Program-made: the position numbers and the translations under genes
In this document: positions 1 through 6,900 of the stretch, piece by piece
Position numbering within the stretch: the stretch's first letter is position 1
How the letters are laid out: the number at the start of each line of letters is the position of its first letter
Source: JAKZSU01 sp047517485
GTDB lineage: Bacteria; Pseudomonadota; Alphaproteobacteria; UBA7887
Direction of reading: 5' to 3'
Length of the DNA stretch: 16,144 bases
Assembly (NCBI GenBank): GCA_047517485.1
Contig: JAKZSU010000096.1
Location: 1 to 16,144, forward strand
The notes under the pieces: model-generated
What the model was told of the DNA's origin: nothing
The model's input: only the letters and a program-made list of their open reading frames with translations
Database searches by the model: none

Positions 1-138
<138 letters not shown>

Positions 139-178
139 AGCGGTCGCGGAGAGGCCGGACAGCCAGTGAAGCGACAAT

Positions 179-254
179 AGGAGTGTAGCTCAATTGGTAG
201 AGCACCGGTCTCCAAAACCGGGGGCTGTGGGTTCGAGTCCCTCCACTCCTGCCA
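179..254 (+). tRNA. trpT: tRNA-Trp (anticodon CCA)
   Basis: A complete 76-base cloverleaf can be drawn. The acceptor stem pairs AGGAGTG (179-185) with CACTCCT (244-250), followed by discriminator G (251) and a genome-encoded CCA (252-254). The anticodon arm pairs CCGGT (205-209) with ACCGG (217-221) around a seven-base loop, with anticodon CCA at 212-214, which reads the Trp codon UGG. The T loop carries GTTCGAGTC. The gene lies between tuf and secE, a placement common in Alphaproteobacteria. No convincing promoter of its own is visible in the 40 bases upstream, so it may be processed from a tuf-initiated transcript. Confidence 0.98.
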
Positions 255-314
255 ACTCTTGCGAAACAACCAACCCGTTACTACGTAGCAGCGAACCGGA
301 AAAAGAATTAGGTT

Positions 315-512
315 ATGGCCAAGACATCCCCAGGAGAGTTCGTCCGCCAAGTGCGCCAAGAAGCGTCGCGCGTTACATGGCCGACTCGCAAGGAAACCAC
401 CGTCACCACGATCATGGTGTTCATCATGGCCTTCGTAATGGCGATATTCTTCTTTCTGGTCGATCAGGTATTGTCGTGGGGAGTTCGCATGATTCTTGGA
501 TTGGGAGCGTGA
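315..512 (+). CDS. secE: Preprotein translocase subunit SecE
   Basis: This encodes a 65-residue inner-membrane protein, the clamp-like subunit of the SecYEG channel that stabilises SecY. Residues 1-27 are cytosolic and amphipathic and contain the conserved VTWPTRKE segment (20-27). Residues about 29-49 form one hydrophobic membrane span rich in I, M, F and V, followed by a short tail ending GLGA. The length is normal for the single-span form in Alphaproteobacteria; the E. coli protein has three spans. The ATG at 315 is the only start that keeps the conserved N-terminus. Its ribosome-binding site is weak (AGG at 310-312, close to the start). The stop lies two bases before nusG, and the nusG ribosome-binding site is inside the last secE codons, so translation is probably coupled. 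Confidence 0.96.
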   Translation: MAKTSPGEFVRQVRQEASRVTWPTRKETTVTTIMVFIMAFVMAIFFFLVDQVLSWGVRMILGLGA

Positions 513-514
513 CG

Positions 515-1063
515 ATGGCCACGACCGCCGTGGGCAACGCCCACTGGTATATCATCCACACCTACTCGGGCTTCGAGAAGAAGGTCGCGCAGGCGATCAA
601 GGACCAGGCGATTCGCAAGGGCATGGCCGAGGACTTCGAGGAAGTGATGGTGCCGACCGAGGAAGTGGTCGAAATGCGCCGCGGCAAGCGGGTCTCGAGC
701 GAACGCAAGTTCCTGCCCGGCTATGTGCTGATCAAGATGGTGATGTCCGACGAGTCGTGGCATTTGGTGAAGAATACCGCCAAAGTCACCGGCTTCTTGG
801 GATCGGGCGGCAAGCCGTCGCCAATCCGCCAATCCGAGGCCGATCGCATTTTGCGTCAGGTTCAGGAAGGGATCGAACGACCGAAGCCCTCGATCACCTT
901 CGATATCGGCGAGATGGTGCGGGTCAGCGATGGACCGTTCACCTCGTTCAACGGCATGGTCGAGGATGTCGACGAGGACAAAGCCCGGCTCAAGGTGGCG
1001 GTATCGATCTTCGGTCGCGCGACACCGGTCGAGCTCGAATATTCGCAAGTCGAGAAATTATAG
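515..1063 (+). CDS. nusG: Transcription termination/antitermination factor NusG
   Basis: A 182-residue protein of normal family length. The NGN domain (about residues 9-118) includes HWYIIHTYSGFEKK and the conserved FLPGYVLIKM (66-75); this domain binds the beta' clamp helices and beta gate loop of RNA polymerase. After a linker, a KOW domain (about residues 128-170) carries the VRVSDGPF and FNG motifs; in E. coli it contacts Rho or ribosomal protein S10. NusG reduces pausing, supports Rho-dependent termination and couples transcription to translation. The reading frame is open upstream to 194, but that would translate through tRNA-Trp, so the ATG at 515 is chosen. GGGAG at 503-507 is a good ribosome-binding site for it. 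secE ends at 512, so the two form a tight pair. Confidence 0.97.
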   Translation: MATTAVGNAHWYIIHTYSGFEKKVAQAIKDQAIRKGMAEDFEEVMVPTEEVVEMRRGKRVSSERKFLPGYVLIKMVMSDESWHLVKNTAKVTGFLGSGGKPSPIRQSEADRILRQVQEGIERPKPSITFDIGEMVRVSDGPFTSFNGMVEDVDEDKARLKVAVSIFGRATPVELEYSQVEKL

Positions 1064-1088
1064 TTTAGAACCTTCGTCTCAAGCTTTA

Positions 1089-1121
1089 GGTGTGGGAGGT
1101 CCGCCATGGCCGCACCACGCC
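1089..1121 (+). promoter_or_regulatory. rplK leader hairpin, candidate L1-binding site
   Basis: GGTGTGG (1089-1095) pairs with CCACGCC (1115-1121), seven pairs with one G-U. An asymmetric internal loop (GA at 1096-1097 against GCA at 1112-1114) is followed by a short inner helix, GGTC (1098-1101) with GGCC (1108-1111). Two helices joined by an asymmetric purine-rich loop, 22 bases before rplK, is the layout expected of an mRNA site mimicking the L1-binding region of 23S rRNA. L1 is known to repress the rplKA mRNA in E. coli. The pairing is visible; L1 binding is inferred. Confidence 0.45.
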
Positions 1122-1143
1122 CCCGCTGTGAAAGGGAAGAGAA

Positions 1144-1578
1144 ATGGCAAAGAAGATAGACGGCTATATCAAGTTGCAGGTGCCGGCGGGGCAAGCCAAC
1201 CCGTCACCGCCGATCGGCCCGGCGCTGGGCCAGCGCGGTCTCAATATCATGGAGTTCTGCAAGGCCTTCAACGCCACCACGCAGAACATGGAACAGGGCA
1301 TGCCGATCCCGACCATCATCACGGTGTATGGCGATCGCAGTTTCAGTTTCGAGACCAAATCGCCGCCGGCGAGTTTCTTCATCAAGAAGGCGGCCAAGGT
1401 CGAGAAGGGCTCCGGCGAAGTCGGGCGTATCGATCCGGTCGGTCAGGTGACGATGGCCCAATTGCGCGAGATCGCCGAGCTTAAAATGAAAGATCTCAAC
1501 GCCAACGATATCGATGCGGCGAGCAGCATGCTGGCGGGAACCGCGCGCTCGATGGGCATCGAAGTGGTGGGGGGCTGA
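1144..1578 (+). CDS. rplK: 50S ribosomal protein L11
   Basis: A 144-residue protein that binds the GTPase-associated centre of 23S rRNA, at the base of the L7/L12 stalk. The N-terminal domain (residues 1 to about 70) starts MAKKIDGYIKLQVPAG and carries the proline-rich PSPPIGPALGQRG segment. In L11 this face contacts elongation factors and is where thiostrepton acts. A short TKSPPAS linker leads to the RNA-binding C-terminal domain (about 75-144), which contains VGQVTMAQL and the AGTARSMGI signature. Length and composition are typical. The ATG at 1144 follows a ribosome-binding site GGGAAG (1134-1139). rplA starts three bases after the stop, so L11 and L1 are co-translated, as in other bacteria. 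Confidence 0.98.
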   Translation: MAKKIDGYIKLQVPAGQANPSPPIGPALGQRGLNIMEFCKAFNATTQNMEQGMPIPTIITVYGDRSFSFETKSPPASFFIKKAAKVEKGSGEVGRIDPVGQVTMAQLREIAELKMKDLNANDIDAASSMLAGTARSMGIEVVGG

Positions 1579-1581
1579 GCG

Positions 1582-2283
1582 ATGGCACGCAATTATTCCA
1601 AGCGTTCGAAAGCGGTGCGCGACGGACTCGATCCCGCCGCCGTTCTTAGCGTTGTCGATGCGGTCAAGATGGTGAAGGAACGCGCCACCGCGAAGTTCGA
1701 CGAAACCATCGAGATCGCGGTCAATCTCGGCGTCGATCCGCGCCATGCCGACCAAATGGTGCGCGGCATGATCAACTTGCCCAACGGCACCGGTAAAACG
1801 GTCCGCGTCGCGGTATTCGCCAAGGAGGCGAAGGCCGAGGAGGCGACCGCCGCGGGCGCCGATCTGGTGGGCGCCGAGGAATTGGCGGAGAAAGTGCAGG
1901 CCGGTGAGATCGATTTCGATCGCTGCATCGCCACCCCCGACATGATGGGCGTGGTCGGCAGGCTGGGTAAGATTCTCGGCCCCCGCGGCCTGATGCCGAA
2001 CCCCAAGCTCGGCACCGTGACCCCCAATGTCGCCGATGCGGTCAAGGCGGCCAAGGGCGGCCAAGTCGAGTTTCGCGTCGAGAAAGCGGGTATTATTCAT
2101 GCCGGTATCGGCAAGGCGAGCTTTGCCGAGCAGGCCATGGTCGAGAACGTCGAGGCACTGATCGGTGCGATCAATCGCGCCAAGCCGAGCGGCGCCAAGG
2201 GCATATACATGACCCGCGCGTCGTTGAGCTCGACGATGGGAAACAGCATCAAGCTTGACACGGAGCAGCTCGTCCAGATCTAA
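1582..2283 (+). CDS. rplA: 50S ribosomal protein L1
   Basis: A 233-residue protein forming the mobile L1 stalk, which helps release deacylated tRNA from the E site. Domain I combines the N- and C-terminal parts and binds rRNA; domain II (about residues 68-160) is the inserted lobe. Visible family motifs are NLPNGTGKTVRVAVFAK near residue 70, and the run through GRLGKILGPRGLMPNPK and KLGTVTP in the middle. The end, IKLDTEQLVQI, is typical. L1 also acts as the translational repressor of its own operon in E. coli, and a fitting hairpin lies before rplK. The start ATG is three bases after rplK, with a G run at the end of rplK as ribosome-binding site. A TTGACA near the gene's 3' end may belong to a promoter for the next unit. 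Confidence 0.98.
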   Translation: MARNYSKRSKAVRDGLDPAAVLSVVDAVKMVKERATAKFDETIEIAVNLGVDPRHADQMVRGMINLPNGTGKTVRVAVFAKEAKAEEATAAGADLVGAEELAEKVQAGEIDFDRCIATPDMMGVVGRLGKILGPRGLMPNPKLGTVTPNVADAVKAAKGGQVEFRVEKAGIIHAGIGKASFAEQAMVENVEALIGAINRAKPSGAKGIYMTRASLSSTMGNSIKLDTEQLVQI

Positions 2284-2284
2284 G
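2255..2284 (+). promoter_or_regulatory. Candidate promoter for rplJ-rplL at the end of rplA
   Basis: A perfect -35 hexamer TTGACA (2255-2260) is followed after 18 bases by TCTAAG (2279-2284), which matches TATAAT at four of six places. The -35 lies in the last rplA codons. E. coli has a separate promoter at this position for the L10 operon, so the location is sensible. The -10 is only moderate and TTGACA also encodes a conserved L-D-T, so it could be chance. Confidence 0.3.
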
Positions 2285-2304
2285 ACGGGTTACGATTTTC
2301 ACGG

Positions 2305-2330
2305 TTTGGCGCTTCGGACGAAGCGTCAAA
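2305..2330 (+). other. Stable hairpin just after rplA
   Basis: TTTGGCGCTTC (2305-2315) pairs with GAAGCGTCAAA (2320-2330), eleven pairs with one G-U around a GGAC loop, beginning 21 bases after the rplA stop. No U tract follows, so it is not a classical intrinsic terminator. It may be a partial attenuator, a processing site or a 3'-end stabiliser for the rplKA message. Confidence 0.5.
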
Positions 2331-2599
2331 AGGGTCGGGCGTAAGCTCAACCCATCCTGTCCGAGACCGCAGGTGCCCAATCCGACATGACGTGTCGGGG
2401 ACGGGCCTAAACGGCCAACCGGCCTGCACAGACAGGGGAAGTGTCGACCTCTCGCGGACCGCTCGCGCGGTATCGCGGATGCGTCGGCTTGAACCTCTGG
2501 GACAGGCAAGTCGGAGCCCGCCGGATACTGGCGGGATCCTGTTTGCAACCGGATCTTGGGCCCGAGCGGCGACGCTCGTTGGTCCGGGGTCCATTTTAC

Positions 2600-2604
2600 G
2601 GAGG
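2600..2604 (+). promoter_or_regulatory. Ribosome-binding site that fixes the rplJ start
   Basis: GGAGG stands six bases before the GTG at 2611. A nearby ATG at 2606 is in another frame and too close to this site. The GTG gives the expected L10 N-terminus, whereas the frame's longer upstream extension does not resemble L10. Confidence 0.8.
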
Positions 2605-2610
2605 CATGAA

Positions 2611-3138
2611 GTGGACCGAGCCACCAAGGAACAGCAGGTCGCTTCGCTGCATGAGACCTTTAACGACGCGGATTCCGTCGTGGTCACCCATTACCTCGGC
2701 ATTACCGCCGCCGAGGCAACCGATCTGCGGCGCCGGATGACCGACGCCGGAGCCCGGTTTCGGGTGACCAAGAACAGCCTTGTCAAACTCGCGCTCGCGG
2801 GCACGCCCTACGAGCACCTTTCGCAATATTTCATCGGTCCGACGGCGATCGCCTATGCGGACGATCCGGTGGCCGCCGCCAAGGCGTCGGCGGAATTCGC
2901 GAAGGGAAACGAGTATCTGGTGATCTTGGGTGGCGGTCTGAAGGACCTGCCGCTCGATGCCGCCGGAATCAAGAACTTGGCAAGTCTGCCGTCGCTCGAC
3001 GAGCTGCGGGGCACGATATTGGGTCTGTTGAATGCGCCGGCGACCAAGATCGCCGGTGTCCTTCAAGCGCCGGCCGGGGCGGTTGCCCGGGTCATCGGCG
3101 CGCATGCGGCGGCCACGACCGATAAAGCAGCGGCTTGA
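2611..3138 (+). CDS. rplJ: 50S ribosomal protein L10
   Basis: A 175-residue protein that anchors the L7/L12 dimers to the ribosome next to L11. The N-terminal RNA-binding domain begins (M)DRATKEQQVASLHETF and includes the conserved THYLGITAAEATDLRRRM and RVTKNSLVKLA segments. The middle holds GPTAIAYADDPVAAAK. The C-terminal part (from about residue 125) contains LNAPATKIAGVLQAPAG and an alanine-rich end, which in the family forms the long helix that binds L7/L12. The start is GTG at 2611, supported by GGAGG six bases upstream. The frame is open back to 2392, but the extra residues are unlike L10 and lie in the structured leader. rplL follows 69 bases later. L10 is probably autoregulated through that leader. 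Confidence 0.96.
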   Translation: MDRATKEQQVASLHETFNDADSVVVTHYLGITAAEATDLRRRMTDAGARFRVTKNSLVKLALAGTPYEHLSQYFIGPTAIAYADDPVAAAKASAEFAKGNEYLVILGGGLKDLPLDAAGIKNLASLPSLDELRGTILGLLNAPATKIAGVLQAPAGAVARVIGAHAAATTDKAAA

Positions 3139-3207
3139 GGGCCCCCCGGGGTCGCGAGACGCTCACGTAAAACCAGGAACAGAGTTCAAGCAGAGGAGAA
3201 ATGAGAA

Positions 3208-3579
3208 ATGGCTGATTTGGAAAAGATTGCCGAAGATTTGTCGGCGCTGACCGTCCTCGAGGCGGCGGATTTGTCGAAACTGCTCGAAGACAAATGGGGC
3301 GTATCCGCCGCGGCACCGGTCGCGGTGGTGGCGGCGCCGGCGGCAGGCGAAGACGCTGCCGAAGAGAAAACCGAGTTCGACGTCGTTTTGGCGTCGTACG
3401 GCGAGAAGAAAATCAACGTGATCAAGGAAGTTCGCGCGATTACCGGTCTCGGCCTCAAGGAGGCCAAGGACCTCGTCGAATCCGCCCCGAAAGCGATCAA
3501 GGAAGCGGTGACCAAGGACGAAGCCGAAGCGCTCAAGAAGAAGCTCGAGGAAGTTGGCGCCACCGTCGAACTCAAATAG
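3208..3579 (+). CDS. rplL: 50S ribosomal protein L7/L12
   Basis: A 123-residue acidic stalk protein, present as several dimers per ribosome, that recruits translational GTPases and stimulates GTP hydrolysis. Residues 1-31 form the helical dimerisation domain that binds L10. Residues about 32-53 are the flexible alanine-, proline- and valine-rich hinge. Residues 54-123 are the factor-binding domain, with EFDVVLASYGEKKINVIKEV and the ITGLGLKEAKDLVE signature. The start at 3208 follows AGGAG (3194-3198), nine bases away. Another ATG at 3201 is out of frame. Because L7/L12 is needed in several copies per ribosome while RNA polymerase is needed far less, a strong hairpin after this gene is a natural place to reduce downstream expression. 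Confidence 0.98.
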   Translation: MADLEKIAEDLSALTVLEAADLSKLLEDKWGVSAAAPVAVVAAPAAGEDAAEEKTEFDVVLASYGEKKINVIKEVRAITGLGLKEAKDLVESAPKAIKEAVTKDEAEALKKKLEEVGATVELK

Positions 3580-3590
3580 CGGTATCGGGC

Positions 3591-3631
3591 GCCTGTCGCC
3601 CACGTCACGGCACCGTGATGTGGGCGACGGC
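3591..3631 (+). terminator. Very stable rplL-rpoB hairpin, probable attenuator or processing site
   Basis: GTCGCCCACGTCACG (3595-3609) pairs with CGTGATGTGGGCGAC (3614-3628), fifteen pairs with one G-U, closed by a GCAC loop. Beyond a bulged T, GCC (3591-3593) adds three pairs with GGC (3629-3631). It begins 12 bases after the rplL stop. The following CATCTTGACA is not a U tract, so full intrinsic termination is unlikely. E. coli has both a partial terminator and an RNase III site in this gap; this hairpin could serve either role. Confidence 0.6.
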
Positions 3632-3677
3632 ATCTTGACAAACGCCCCAAGATTCACGACGTTAGGCCTGACTGAAC

Positions 3678-3706
3678 CTGACGGCAGCGGAACTGGTCAT
3701 TAAAAT
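3678..3706 (+). promoter_or_regulatory. Candidate internal promoter for rpoBC
   Basis: CTGACG (3678-3683, four of six matches to TTGACA) and TAAAAT (3701-3706, five of six matches to TATAAT) are separated by exactly 17 bases. This would start RNA near 3713 and give rpoB a leader of about 195 bases. A perfect TTGACA at 3635-3640 has no matching -10. A separate promoter would let polymerase genes be set apart from the ribosomal genes. Confidence 0.4.
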
Positions 3707-3709
3707 AGC

Positions 3710-3775
3710 CCGGATCTCGTCCGGATAGCATGAAACCGCATACGCGGCGCTAGGCAATAGCGCGCGCTTGCGGTT
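3710..3775 (+). other. Two hairpins in the rpoB leader
   Basis: CCGGA (3710-3714) pairs with TCCGG (3720-3724). A larger hairpin then pairs AACCGCA (3734-3740) with TGCGGTT (3769-3775), continues with CGC/GCG after a small internal loop, and closes with GCGCTA (3747-3752) and TAGCGC (3758-3763) around GGCAA. They lie just after the predicted transcription start and well before rpoB. The remaining bases up to 3908 hold no gene I can support. No regulator of this structure is known to me. Confidence 0.45.
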
Positions 3776-3908
3776 GTTTGCACCTTTGGCCTTAAAAGTG
3801 GGCTTCAGCCTGCTATTCCACCTGTCGTTCTGGTTCGAACCTCCGGCTTCGCCGTTCCGCTCGGCGGGCCGTGGCCGCTGTCCGTCAACCTCCTGACGAG
3901 GAGCATGC

Positions 3909-6900
3909 ATGACCCTGTCTTTCACCGGGCGCAAGCGCATTCGCAAAAATTACGGGCGGATTTCCGCCGCCACCCCGATGCCGAATTTGATCGAGGTCCA
4001 AAAGACTTCATACGAATCATTTCTTCAGCAGTACGTCGCACCCGAAGATCGACAGGAAAGTGGCCTAAACGCCGTATTCAAGTCGGTGTTCCCGATTCGC
4101 GATTTTTCCGACCGATCGCAGTTGGATTTCGTATTGTACGCCTTCGATCGTCCGAAATACGATGTCGAAGAGTGTCAGCAACGCGGCACCACCTATGCCG
4201 CTCCGCTGCGCGTAACGCTCAGGCTCATCGTCTGGGACGTCGATGAAGAGACCGGCGCGCGTACCGTTCGCGATATCAAGGAACAGGACGTGTTCATGGG
4301 CGATATGCCGCTCATGACCGACAAGGGCACATTCGTCATCAACGGCACCGAACGGGTGATCGTCAGCCAGATGCACCGCTCGCCCGGCGTGTTCTTCGAT
4401 CATGACAAGGGCAAGACCCACTCGTCGGGGAAATATCTTTTCGCCGCACGGGTCATTCCCTATCGCGGCTCATGGCTCGATTTCGAGTTCGACGCCAAGG
4501 ACATTATCTATGTTCGCGTCGATCGCCGGCGCAAATTGCCGGTGACCACCCTGCTGCGCGCTTTCGGTCTCAGCACCGAGGACATTCTGACCACCTTCTT
4601 CGTTACCGTGACGTATACCCGCGGCAAGAAGGGTTGGAGCATGCCGTTCGAGGGCGAGACCCTTAAGGGGACCAAGCTCGCGCGTGATCTGATTGATGCC
4701 AAGACCGGCAAGGCGGTTCTTAAAGCCGGCCGCCGGATCACCGCGCGGCTGATCAAAAAATTGGCCGACGACGGCTTCAAGGAGCAACTCGTCGAGCCCG
4801 CCGACATGATGGAAAGTTACGTCGCCACCGATATCGTCAATACCGAGACCGGGTTGGTGCTGGCCGAGGCCGGCGACCTGATTGCCGAGGAAGTGCTCGA
4901 GGCGATCGAGGAGATCGGCATCACCGCGGTACCGATCCTGGCGATTGGCCCGTCGATGGGCCCGTCGATGGGCCCCTATGTCCGTAACACCTTGGCCGTC
5001 GACAAGAACAACAGTCGCGAAGAAGCGCTGACCGATATCTATCGGGTCATGCGTCCCGGCGAGCCGCCGACCGAGGAAAGCGCGGAACGTCTCTTTTACG
5101 ACCTGTTTTTGAGCCAGGTGAAGCTCAAGAAGGCGACCGTCGAGGCGCGTACCGAACCGAACCGTCGGCTGAAGCCGGTGGCCGAGCTCGACCGCGGCGA
5201 AATCGGCTCCGGCGCGTGGGTTCTCGACGCCCAGAAAGACATGATCTGTCTGCTGATCTCGTGCGCTGTGGGCTATAGCGGCCCGAAGACGGTCTGGGTC
5301 GATCTAGCGGATGTCGATGTTCAGCGTTCGGAGCGTTACGATTTGTCCGCGGTCGGCCGCGTCAAGATGAACGCGCGTCTCAATATCGATAGCGAAGACG
5401 AATTGCGCGAGTTGCGTCGCGCCGACGTGGTCTCGGTGGTCCGCACCTTGGTCGATCTCAAAGACGGCCGCGGCGACATTGACGATATCGATCATCTCGG
5501 CAATCGCCGGGTGCGCTCGGTCGGCGAATTGATGGAGAACCAATATCGCGTTGGTCTCTTGCGCATGGAGCGCGCGATCCGCGAACGGATGAGCGCTGTC
5601 GAAATCGACGCGGTTATGCCGCACGATCTGGTCAACGCCAAGCCGGCGGCGGCGGCGGTGCGAGAGTTTTTCGGCTCTTCGCAGCTCAGCCAATTCATGG
5701 ATCAGACCAACCCGCTTTCGGAAATCACCCACAAGCGTCGCCTTTCGGCGCTCGGCCCGGGGGGCTTGACGCGCGAGCGTGCCGGTTTCGAGGTGCGTGA
5801 CGTCCATCCGACCCATTACGGGCGGATCTGCCCGATCGAGACGCCGGAAGGGCCGAACATCGGCCTCATCAACAGTCTCGCGACCTATGCGCGGGTCAAT
5901 AAGTACGGCTTCATCGAGAGCCCGTACCGCAAGGTCGAGAAGGGCAAGGTCTCGAAAGAGGTGCATTATCTTTCGGCGATGGACGAGGCGCGGTACACGA
6001 TCGCCCAGGCCAACGCACCGCTGACCGACAGCGGCCATTTCAAGCGCGATTTGGTGAGCTGCCGGGTCAACGGCGATTTCGTGATGACCGGGGCGGAGAA
6101 TGTCGATTACATTGATGTGTCGCCGAAGCAGTTGGTGTCGGTGGCCGCGTCGCTGATCCCGTTTCTCGAGAATGACGATGCCAACCGGGCCTTGATGGGC
6201 TCGAACATGCAGCGCCAGGCGGTGCCGCTGTTGCAAGCGCGGGCGCCGCTGGTCGGTACCGGCATGGAGGAAATCGTGGCCCGCGACTCGGGCGCCACCG
6301 TGGTCGCGCGCCGTGCCGGCGTGGTCGATCAGGTCGATGCCCGGCGCATCGTGATCCGGGTGACCGAGGAGGACAGCGATGGGTCCGCCGGTGTCGATAT
6401 CTTCAACCTGTTGAAGTTCCAGCGATCCAACCAGAACACCTGTATCAACCAGCGTCCGCTGGTGAAAGTGGGTGACAAGATCGCCGTCGGCGACGTGATC
6501 GCGGATGGACCGTCGACCGAACTCGGCGAGCTCGCGCTGGGGCGCAATGTGCTCGTCGCGTTCATGCCGTGGAACGGCTACAACTTCGAGGATTCGATCC
6601 TGATATCGGAGCGCATCGTGCGTGACGACGTTTTTACCTCGATCCATATCGAGGAATTCGAGGTGATGGCGCGCGATACCAAGCTCGGGCCGGAAGACAT
6701 CACGCGTGACATTCCCAATGTCGGCGAGGAAGCGCTGAAAAACCTCGACGAAGCCGGGATCGTCTATATCGGCGCCGAGGTGAAACCGAACGATATCCTG
6801 GTCGGCAAGATCACGCCGAAGGGCGAATCGCCGATGACGCCGGAGGAGAAGCTCCTGCGCGCGATCTTCGGTGAGAAAGCGTCCGATGTGCGTGATACCG

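Larger units (their letters stand above)
2284..2610 (+). promoter_or_regulatory. Long structured rplJ leader, candidate L10 autoregulatory region
   Basis: These 327 bases contain no gene I can support but many hairpins. CCGACA (2382-2387) pairs with TGTCGG (2393-2398). GACAGG (2501-2506) can pair with CCTGTT (2538-2543) around an inner hairpin CCCGCC/GGCGGG (2517-2522, 2530-2535). The one nearest the gene pairs GGGCC plus CGAGCG (2558-2568) with CGCTCG (2573-2578) and GGTCC (2581-2585); it has a GCGA tetraloop and a two-base TT bulge. In many bacteria the L10-(L7/L12) complex binds a folded leader here to repress rplJL translation. The position and length fit that role; the binding motif itself was not verified. 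Confidence 0.5.

Noticed and set aside
194..514. N-terminal extension of nusG
   Set aside because: It would translate tRNA-Trp and overlap secE; the ATG at 515 has a good ribosome-binding site and gives the normal length.
2392..2610. N-terminal extension of rplJ, and an overlapping frame at 2441-2740 as a possible leader peptide
   Set aside because: Neither resembles L10 or a regulatory-codon leader peptide; both run through hairpins, and the GTG at 2611 has a clear GGAGG.
3635..3640. Perfect TTGACA in the rplL-rpoB gap
   Set aside because: No acceptable -10 hexamer lies 15 to 20 bases downstream.
3832..3841. GGTTCGAACC, resembling a tRNA T arm
   Set aside because: No acceptor, D or anticodon stems can be drawn around it.
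3662..3946. 94-residue reverse-strand frame filling most of the rplL-rpoB gap
   Set aside because: It overlaps the rpoB start, resembles no known family, and lies in a region better explained as leader RNA.
5304..6647. 447-residue reverse-strand frame in rpoB, with similar ones at 7152-8318 and 8347-9747
   Set aside because: All lie opposite strongly conserved polymerase codons and show only antisense composition bias.
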